8,159 nucleotides of DNA, taken from NCBI GenBank assembly GCA_029260695.1, contig JAJDCT010000097.1:1-8159 (forward strand). The letters are read 5' to 3'. Shown here piece after piece: positions 1 to 5,553 of this stretch. Under the pieces are notes generated by a model that saw only the letters and a list, made by a program, of their open reading frames with translations, was not told the origin of the DNA and did not search any database. Positions within the stretch are counted from its first letter, which is position 1. Every line of letters begins with the position of its first letter. The position numbers and the translations under genes were made by a program. This DNA comes from Phycisphaeraceae bacterium (GTDB lineage: Bacteria > Planctomycetota > Phycisphaerae > Phycisphaerales > Phycisphaeraceae).

Positions 1-768
1 GCCGCGGGCGTTTCCCGTGGCCTGACGCCTGGGACACTAATAGACCAGAACAACAACCTGTTCGCCCAAGTAGATCCGCTCGATGATATCCCGCTGCACG
101 AATTATTCGAGCCCTTAGACCCAACCAATGATCTGCTAAACCTCCGTAGACATGGCGACATGAGTAACACCATCGGGATGCTGATGGCGGTCAACAACTC
201 CAATATCGCTGGCGTCAACTCCACACCAGGCCCGGACTTCTCCAACTCCGGCGATCCGGAGAATGTCACCACCGGTATTGAGATCGCCCTGCCACTGGCC
301 GCTATCGGTAGCCCCACTGGCGATATCAAGGTTACCGCCTTCATCAACGGTGCCAGGCACGATTTTACCTCCAACCAGTTCTCCGGAACCGGTGTTCTGC
401 AGGACAACCTCCGCTCCCTGCCCGGCAGTGGCCTTGCCAATTTCAACCTGTCCACCATTGCTGGCGATCAGTTCGTGACGATCCGCCAAGGTGGCCTGAT
501 AGGCGACCTCGACGGCGATGGCTTCGTGGGGATCACGGACCTGAACATAGTCTTGGGCAACTGGAACCAGACCGTCCCATCGGGTGACCCGCTGGCGGAT
601 CCGTCCGGTGACGATTTCGTTGGGATCGAGGATCTGAGCGTAGTGCTGGGTAACTGGAACGCGGGCACTCCGCCGTCGGATGTGTCGGCGAACATCCCCG
701 AGCCGGGGACGGTGGTGTTGTTAGTGGCGGGTGGGTTGGTGTTGCTTCGGCGGGGACCGGCGTGCTGA
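1..768 (+). CDS. PEP-CTERM secreted protein with two dockerin-like EF-hand loops (5' end missing)
   Basis: The frame is open from base 1, so the gene starts outside the window; 255 residues are visible, and an internal ATG at 160 is not a credible start. Residues about 90-165 are rich in beta-type sequence, including 'GIEIALPLAAIG' and 'VTAFING'. This resembles the end of a beta-sandwich domain, but I cannot name a family. Two calcium-loop-like segments follow: D169-x-D171-x-D173 with D180, and D200-x-S202-x-D204 with D211. Each leads into 'VLGNWN', as in type I dockerin repeats. A spacer then gives Pro-Glu-Pro at 233-235, a hydrophobic stretch 'TVVLLVAGGLVLL' and a terminal 'RR', which is the PEP-CTERM tail recognised by exosortases. 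The protein is therefore probably exported, processed near the PEP motif and placed at or beyond the cell surface. The role of the missing N-terminal part is unknown. The last residue is Cys255, after 'RRGPA'. Confidence 0.9.
   Translation, partial: AAGVSRGLTPGTLIDQNNNLFAQVDPLDDIPLHELFEPLDPTNDLLNLRRHGDMSNTIGMLMAVNNSNIAGVNSTPGPDFSNSGDPENVTTGIEIALPLAAIGSPTGDIKVTAFINGARHDFTSNQFSGTGVLQDNLRSLPGSGLANFNLSTIAGDQFVTIRQGGLIGDLDGDGFVGITDLNIVLGNWNQTVPSGDPLADPSGDDFVGIEDLSVVLGNWNAGTPPSDVSANIPEPGTVVLLVAGGLVLLRRGPAC
505..633 (+). repeat. Pair of dockerin-like EF-hand repeats inside the PEP-CTERM gene
   Basis: Two 12-residue loops start 31 residues apart (bases 505-540 and 598-633), and each is followed by a helix-like 'DL...VLGNWN' segment. 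The first has acidic residues at loop positions 1, 3, 5 and 12. The second has Asp, Ser, Asp and Asp at those positions. The DNA of the two copies is similar but not identical ('gggatc' then 'gac/gat' then 'ctgg..aactggaac'), so this is an old protein-level duplication, not a recent tandem repeat. Calcium binding is expected from the family, not shown. Confidence 0.8.
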
Positions 769-776
769 AGCACGCC
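759..776 (+). terminator. Hairpin at the 3' end of the PEP-CTERM gene, possible terminator
   Basis: A 7-bp perfect GC-rich stem (GGCGTGC / GCACGCC) encloses the loop TGAA; the TGA at 766-768 is the stop codon of the gene. Only a weak T-run ('ttgt') follows, so it is not a textbook intrinsic terminator. It could stop transcription, protect the 3' end, or help separate the convergent phosphorylase gene that ends at 854. The rest of the gap, 777-853, is G-rich on the plus strand, and I see no gene in it. Confidence 0.5.
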
Positions 777-853
777 TTGTCACTGGGGGCGGTAACGGGC
801 TGGGGCTTTGGGTGTGGCGGGATGGCGAAGCCGCAAGCGGGGGGTGGCCGCAA

Positions 854-3535
854 TTAAGATTCGATCAGGATGTCCAGCGATTTTTCTGTGAGGGCCTGAG
901 GGGGGATCCATAGTTTGTCGATGCCCATGGTTGGGTCGAAGATGGATTCGGCGGGTTCGCCGTTGATGGTGAAGGCCCGGTCCGTCGCGGCGTTTGTGTG
1001 GGAGGTTAGGCGGACCTCACAGCGGCGGATGTTTGCGGTGGCGGTGAAGTTTTTGAAAGGTGCCCAGCCGGCGGGTTGGATCCACAGGCCATCGAACGTG
1101 GGCTCGAAGCCGAAGACAAAGCGGTTGAGCGTTTTGAGTACGACGTTGGAGCTGCCGGTCTGCCAGTCGTTCATGTTCTGGCCGTCGATGAGTAGCTCGG
1201 GGTTGTGGCCGTAGGAGTTGGGCATGACGAATGGCGAGTGCGAAAGATTGTCGTGGCCGGGCGTGAATGGGAGGATCTTCAGGAGCTGTTCCCAAGCGCG
1301 TTTGGGTTGTCCCATCTGGAAGAGTGCCATGATGGCGAAGGCGGTGGCGTGTATGTAAGCGGCGCCGTTCTCGGCGGTGCCGGGGGGTAGTTTGCCGATG
1401 CGCCCGACACCGCGGACGTCGGGTGGGAATGCGGGGTTGAAGGTGAGCAGGCCGTACTTCCCGTCGAGTCGGTCGAACGCGTCGAGTATGACCTGGCTCA
1501 GTTCGGGGTCGTGTTCGAGCATGCCGGAGAGTACCCAGAAGGCGTTGGAGGTCAGTCCGTCACGGGCGGTGTCATCGGGGTCATTGAAACCACCGACGAG
1601 GTAGGATCGGCGGTCGCCCCAGCCGTGGAGGATGCGTTTTTCGCCTTGATCGTTGGTGGCTATGGCGAAGTTCTGCAGGCCTTGACGGATGGCGTCTGCG
1701 TCTTGCTGGTAAGCACCGATGCGTTTGGCATGCAGTTTGGGGTCGGTGGTATTTAAGAGGTCGATCATCTCCAGGCAGTTCTGGTAGACCTGCAGTGTGG
1801 CCATGACGCTGACGCCCGTGCCGTAGGCTTGCGATGGGTCCATGCTGACACCCAGGCCGTCCAGGGCGTCGTTCCAGTCGCCGTAGAGTGCGCGGATACA
1901 TCCCGTGTGGCCGTGGTCGCGGTGGTCCAGGAGGTAGCGCATGATCTTGAAGAGGTGATCCAGGACGCTATCGGTTTCGTTCGCGGGTGCTGCTGCGCCT
2001 GAGTCCTCGTCGACGATGCGGTGGTACCCGGCGGGTTCATCCAGGAAGCCGAAGTCCCCGGTGAGTTTGAGGTAGCTGACGACGCAGGAGATGACCCAGA
2101 CGCCCTGGTCGATGAAGGGGCGCAGGTCCATCCTGCCGGCGTGGCCGTTGCCGGGCGGTAGTGAGTACTGCCTGAAACAACGGCCGTCGGGAGCGGTGAA
2201 CCCAAGGGCTTCGATGAGTTTGTCGCGAGCGGGTTGTGGCCGCCAGGAGGACATCGCCTCGATGGCCTGGCAGACATCGCGGATACCGATCAGCGAGTTG
2301 GGTGAGAGTTGTACGTAGCCCTTGATGAGTGAGCAGAACTCGACCTGGCGTTTGAGGTGCTCGACAAAGGCATCGAAGACCCTGGGTTGCAAGACGCCGG
2401 GCTCGGTCTGGCCGATGGAAACGCTCAGTGTGCTGTGTCGGTGGTGGTCGTCGCGTTCGAGGGTTGCCAGTTGGCTGTCGACCTCCACGTGATCGATGGG
2501 TTGTGTGGATAGTTGTTTTGCCCGCGAGTCGCTGTTGGTAAAGCTGAAAACGATGTCAAGCCGAGTTCGTTCGCCGGGTTTGAGGGTCAGGTGAGTGATA
2601 TCCCCTGCGATGGCGGAGTCGGTGAAGGTGCAGACGGGAATGGATTTGCCGAACGTCCCGTGTGTGAGTGCGGTGGCGGTGTGGAGGCTGCCGCGTGTGC
2701 CGCCGACGTAGGCTTGCCGAGCGGTGGTCTGTTCGTACCGGGAGTCTTGTGGTGGCTGGCCGGTGGCAAAGGCCCGGCGGAAGATGCCCCAGTTGGAGGC
2801 CGAGCGTGTTCTATCCACATCTTCATTGACGCGCACAAGGAACCCTTGCGGGGGCGGCGGCCCGTTGTTGGTTGTGTCGCCGTCGTGTTCCAGTGTGTTG
2901 ATCTGTTTGAACCAGGGGTCTTCGGAGCCTTCGAAGATCTGGTGGCGCAGGAAAGGGTTGAAGTAGGAGGAGAGGTAGAGCGGTTGGTCTTCCCCGCCGA
3001 GGTTTTCTGCGGTGATCGAGAAGCAGATGTCCTTGTTGCGAGCAACGAAGATGCGTACGGCGAAACGGAGGGTCTGCGAAGCGGTGATGAAATAGGCGGC
3101 GGTGCTGGATAGCACGGTGTAGCGTTGGAAAGCCGCTGCCTGCTTATTGGTGATATTAGGGACAGGCAAGAGCGGGACTGGGTCGAAGTTGTCCGGCGCG
3201 TTACTGTCCGTGGTCCGGGGTAGACCGGCGAAGAAGCTGATGTTGGGCTCTTGGCCGTTGGCGGCGCGCATGAAGTGAGAGAAGAGGCCCTCGTTGCTGT
3301 GTATGTAGCCCGAGGCGTAGACCCAGAAGTTCATGCCGTCCCGGCCGTAGGGGTAGCGGCTGTCCCCGTTGTCGCGAGGCATGGCCAGGATGTGGCGGTT
3401 ATCCAATGCGAAGACGCCGCAGGGCATCCGGCGGTTCTCACCTTGGTCGGGGGCATCCTGGATGGACTGGGCCTGGTCGATAATCCAGTCGAGTTTATCC
3501 CCGAGCGCATCAGGTCTACATTGGCTGATGACCAT
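854..3535 (-). CDS. GH94-type glycoside phosphorylase (cellobiose phosphorylase superfamily)
   Basis: This 893-residue protein has the GH94 layout: an N-terminal beta-sandwich (about 35-340), a helical linker, an (alpha/alpha)6 barrel (about 390-800) and a short beta C-terminus. Family landmarks are 'GIRDVCQ' at 417-423 (the RDxxQ sugar-binding motif), 'GDWND' at 552-556 (site of the general-acid Asp), 'PGTAENGAAYIH' at 718-729 and 'QTGSS' at 792-796. The last two match the His and Thr/Ser regions that hold phosphate in characterised members. 'GFEPTFDGLWI' at 809-819 is the usual C-terminal signature. Such enzymes cleave beta-linked disaccharides with phosphate to give a sugar 1-phosphate and a free sugar, saving ATP. 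No signal peptide is visible, so it is probably cytoplasmic. The substrate (cellobiose, laminaribiose, chitobiose or other) cannot be read from sequence. It is slightly longer than the roughly 800-residue enzymes. The ATG at 3535 is the only reasonable start. A weak AGGA lies 12 bases upstream of it. Confidence 0.85.
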   Translation of the reverse strand: MVISQCRPDALGDKLDWIIDQAQSIQDAPDQGENRRMPCGVFALDNRHILAMPRDNGDSRYPYGRDGMNFWVYASGYIHSNEGLFSHFMRAANGQEPNISFFAGLPRTTDSNAPDNFDPVPLLPVPNITNKQAAAFQRYTVLSSTAAYFITASQTLRFAVRIFVARNKDICFSITAENLGGEDQPLYLSSYFNPFLRHQIFEGSEDPWFKQINTLEHDGDTTNNGPPPPQGFLVRVNEDVDRTRSASNWGIFRRAFATGQPPQDSRYEQTTARQAYVGGTRGSLHTATALTHGTFGKSIPVCTFTDSAIAGDITHLTLKPGERTRLDIVFSFTNSDSRAKQLSTQPIDHVEVDSQLATLERDDHHRHSTLSVSIGQTEPGVLQPRVFDAFVEHLKRQVEFCSLIKGYVQLSPNSLIGIRDVCQAIEAMSSWRPQPARDKLIEALGFTAPDGRCFRQYSLPPGNGHAGRMDLRPFIDQGVWVISCVVSYLKLTGDFGFLDEPAGYHRIVDEDSGAAAPANETDSVLDHLFKIMRYLLDHRDHGHTGCIRALYGDWNDALDGLGVSMDPSQAYGTGVSVMATLQVYQNCLEMIDLLNTTDPKLHAKRIGAYQQDADAIRQGLQNFAIATNDQGEKRILHGWGDRRSYLVGGFNDPDDTARDGLTSNAFWVLSGMLEHDPELSQVILDAFDRLDGKYGLLTFNPAFPPDVRGVGRIGKLPPGTAENGAAYIHATAFAIMALFQMGQPKRAWEQLLKILPFTPGHDNLSHSPFVMPNSYGHNPELLIDGQNMNDWQTGSSNVVLKTLNRFVFGFEPTFDGLWIQPAGWAPFKNFTATANIRRCEVRLTSHTNAATDRAFTINGEPAESIFDPTMGIDKLWIPPQALTEKSLDILIES

Positions 3536-3561
3536 ATTTCTAGTCGTTCCTGCTGAGGTCT

Positions 3562-3588
3562 ATTTTAGCGAAAAACCGCCCGTGTTAA
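3562..3588 (-). promoter_or_regulatory. Possible sigma70-type promoter of the GH94 gene
   Basis: Read on the minus strand, TAAAAT (3567-3562) resembles a -10 box and TTAACA (3588-3583) resembles a -35 box, with a 15-bp spacer that is shorter than the usual 17. Transcription would begin near 3555, about 20 bases before the ATG. The -35 box lies inside the palindrome at 3582-3599, the arrangement expected for repression. The short spacer keeps confidence low. Confidence 0.35.
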
Positions 3589-3599
3589 GCGCTTTACAC
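3582..3599. promoter_or_regulatory. LacI-family-like operator palindrome upstream of the GH94 gene
   Basis: GTGTTAAGCGCTTTACAC is an 18-bp palindrome with one mismatched pair (positions 5 and 14). The centre, AAGCGCTT, has the CG-centred form typical of LacI/GalR-family operators, many of which control sugar catabolic genes. It lies 46 to 63 bases upstream of the GH94 start codon and overlaps the possible -35 box. A further half-site-like 'taagcgc' occurs at 3603-3609. No LacI-type regulator is encoded in the window, so the regulator, if any, lies elsewhere. Confidence 0.6.
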
Positions 3600-3749
3600 A
3601 CATAAGCGCACCATAACTAAGTATCACTGAACATAGGATATCCGAGGGGGGCATGGGTTGCCACATCTGATAGGGGTTTCGGGATAAAAAACTTGAATGG
3701 GTCTGTAAATCTAAGCGGAGTTTGGGAATGTGTTTGAGGGCGTTTGGGA

Positions 3750-3758
3750 TGGTATGAT
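3750..3758 (+). promoter_or_regulatory. Extended -10 promoter element just before the ABC exporter gene
   Basis: TGGTATGAT fits an extended -10 box (TGn followed by TATGAT, 5 of 6 to TATAAT). No convincing -35 box sits 16 to 18 bases upstream, which extended -10 promoters can do without. The predicted transcription start is about 3764-3766, only a few bases before the ATG at 3768, so the mRNA may be leaderless or nearly so. The alternative is that the motif is chance and the promoter lies further upstream in 3600-3740, where I found no clear pair of boxes. Confidence 0.35.
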
Positions 3759-3767
3759 GGGGCCTTC

Positions 3768-5531
3768 ATGAGCGTTCAGGCCGACCATCGCGAGGTGGGA
3801 GGGCACGATGTGTCGGCGCTGTCGCGTCTGGCTGAACTGCTTGGGCCCTACAGGCTGAGGCTGACGGCGGCGGTCCTGATGCTCATCGGGCTCACGGCGG
3901 TCAATATCATCATCCCGCAACTGATCGCGGTGGTTTTCGATGAGGTTTTCCCCAACGGGCACTGGCTTCTGCTGTTAACGGTGTTAGGAGCGATGCTGGG
4001 TCTGTATGCGCTTCGGAACCTGTTGTATTTCGGCGGCAAGACCATCTCGGTCACGGTGGGTGAGGACGTTTGTTTTTCACTGCGCAAGCGTTTGTTCGAG
4101 AGATTACAGCACATGAGCCTGCGGTTTTATCACCGCAACAAGCCCGGGCAGCTTTCCAGCCGGGTGATGAATGACAGCTATGTGATCCAGCAGTTCATCC
4201 AGAACGAGTTGCCTACGTTCGTGCAAGCGGTGCTGCTGTTCGTGGGGATTGTGGCGACGATCTATGCGATGAACTGGCAGCTTGCGCTGGCGTCGACGGT
4301 GGTGCTGCCGATGCACATCGCGGCGTATTACTATTTTCGACGGCCGATCAAGCAGGCGAGCAGCGCGGCGCAGCGGCACATGGCGGACGCGACGGGGAAC
4401 CTGATCGAGAAGTTTCTGGGTATTGAGGTGGTGAAGGGTTTTGCCGGGGAGACACGTGAGAACGCTGCCTTTGAGCGGTCGATCGACCAGACACGCCGAA
4501 GCGAGCTGCGTGGGCAGAGATATCACGTTTTGCAGAAGGTGCTCGCGGACCTGCTGGTGGGCCTGGGGGTGGTTTTTCTGTTTGGTTTTGGTGCGTATCA
4601 GGTGATGGGGCAGCCGGCGGGCAAGGCGTTGGCGCCGGGGGATTTCATCGCGTTCTTCTGGTACATCCGGATGCTGTATCCGACGGTGATCGACATGATG
4701 AGCGGTTCGTCCAAGCTGGCCCGCGCCAGCGCGAGCATCGACCGGGCGTATGAGGTGCTTGACCTGATCCCGGACGAGCCCGAGGGCGCGCGGGTCGCGC
4801 CGACACAGGTCCACGGGAGGTTGAGCTTCCGGGCTGTGGGTTTTGCGTATCCCGACGGGGGGCCGGTCCTCCGCGGGGTTAGTTTTGATGTTGAGCCCGG
4901 TCAGGTCTGCGCGATTGTCGGGGCATCCGGGGCTGGCAAGAGCACACTGATGAGCCTTGTCCCGAGGATGAATGAACCGACCGAGGGCGAGGTCCTGCTT
5001 GACGGCGTGGACATCAAGCAGCTCCAACTCAAGCACCTGCGCGGTGCGATCGGTGTCGCGTTTCAAGAGACGTTCCTGTTTAGCAGTACGATCCTAGAGA
5101 ATCTGAGATACGCTCGGCCCGACGCCAGCCGTGACGAGGTGATCGGGGTTGTTAAGCAGATCGGGATGCAGGAGTTTGTCCTTAGCCTGCCTAATGGTTA
5201 TGACACCATGGTCGGAGATGCGGGGTTGAGCTTGTCGCGTGGGCAGAAGCAGCAGATCACGCTGGCCAGGGCGATGCTCAAGAACCCCAAGGTGTTGATC
5301 CTGGATGAGGCGACCTCTTCGATCGACGAGGCGAGGGAGGCGGCACTGATCCCGGAAGTGCTTGAGTTTATGAAGGGCAAGACCACGCTGATGGTGACCC
5401 ACCGCCCGGCACTGCTGAGGCATGTGGACAAGGTGATCTACCTGGATAAGGGGCGGATCGCATACGATGGCCCACCCGATGGGTTCGATACCGAGTCGTT
5501 TTCGACAAGCAAGGCCCTGGCGAGGTCTTGA
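3768..5531 (+). CDS. ABC exporter half-transporter, MsbA/ABCB-like (fused membrane and ATPase domains)
   Basis: Counted from the ATG at 3768 the protein has 587 residues, the usual length for a homodimeric type IV ABC exporter of the MsbA/LmrA group. Six membrane segments lie at about 30-57, 65-88, 148-168, 171-190, 258-280 and 288-312. The ATPase domain follows: Walker A 'GASGAGKST' 385-393, Q-loop Gln433, signature 'LSRGQ' 489-493, Walker B 'VLILDEA' 509-515 with catalytic Glu514, D-loop 'SSID' 517-520 and switch His545. All catalytic elements are intact; Arg replaces the first Gly of LSGGQ. It should pump a lipid, glycan, peptide or drug out of the cytoplasm using ATP; the cargo is unknown. 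An in-frame TTG at 3744 would add eight residues, but ATG is preferred because 'MSVQ' begins a normal cytoplasmic N-terminus and the extended -10 box covers the TTG-ATG interval. The secretin gene follows after 22 bases, suggesting an operon. Confidence 0.93.
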   Translation: MSVQADHREVGGHDVSALSRLAELLGPYRLRLTAAVLMLIGLTAVNIIIPQLIAVVFDEVFPNGHWLLLLTVLGAMLGLYALRNLLYFGGKTISVTVGEDVCFSLRKRLFERLQHMSLRFYHRNKPGQLSSRVMNDSYVIQQFIQNELPTFVQAVLLFVGIVATIYAMNWQLALASTVVLPMHIAAYYYFRRPIKQASSAAQRHMADATGNLIEKFLGIEVVKGFAGETRENAAFERSIDQTRRSELRGQRYHVLQKVLADLLVGLGVVFLFGFGAYQVMGQPAGKALAPGDFIAFFWYIRMLYPTVIDMMSGSSKLARASASIDRAYEVLDLIPDEPEGARVAPTQVHGRLSFRAVGFAYPDGGPVLRGVSFDVEPGQVCAIVGASGAGKSTLMSLVPRMNEPTEGEVLLDGVDIKQLQLKHLRGAIGVAFQETFLFSSTILENLRYARPDASRDEVIGVVKQIGMQEFVLSLPNGYDTMVGDAGLSLSRGQKQQITLARAMLKNPKVLILDEATSSIDEAREAALIPEVLEFMKGKTTLMVTHRPALLRHVDKVIYLDKGRIAYDGPPDGFDTESFSTSKALARS

Positions 5532-5538
5532 CATCAAC

Positions 5539-5542
5539 GGAG
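5539..5542 (+). promoter_or_regulatory. Ribosome binding site (GGAG) of the secretin gene
   Basis: GGAG lies 5 bases before an in-frame TTG at 5548 and 11 bases before the ATG at 5554. The spacing suits the TTG better and is long for the ATG, so the true start may be 5548, adding Met-Leu at the N-terminus. A later ATG at 5587 has no such site, and starting there would remove the basic HGRK part of the signal peptide. Confidence 0.45.
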
Positions 5543-5553
5543 TCAGTTTGCTC

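Noticed and set aside
505..633. Possible recent tandem DNA duplication in the PEP-CTERM gene
   Set aside because: The two units differ at many bases and have spacers unlike each other, so only protein-level repetition is supported.
1765..2277. 170-residue alternative minus-strand frame inside the GH94 gene
   Set aside because: Overlaps the catalytic GDWND region in the wrong frame and is dominated by Ser, Thr, Ala and Pro.
2513..3112. 199-residue plus-strand open frame opposite the GH94 gene
   Set aside because: It mirrors the N-terminal domain of the GH94 protein in another frame, is Gly/Val-rich and has no start signal of note.
3603..3610. Second operator-like half-site 'taagcgca'
   Set aside because: Only one half matches; the other half shows no symmetry, so it is not called as a separate operator.
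3637..3644. GGATATCC palindrome in the intergenic region
   Set aside because: Eight bases of symmetry are expected by chance at this scale and nothing nearby supports a regulatory role.
4104..5066. 320-residue open frame on the minus strand inside the ABC exporter gene
   Set aside because: It lies antisense to well-conserved ATPase and membrane motifs, is rich in His, Arg and Pro as expected of a high-GC shadow frame, and has no recognisable domain.
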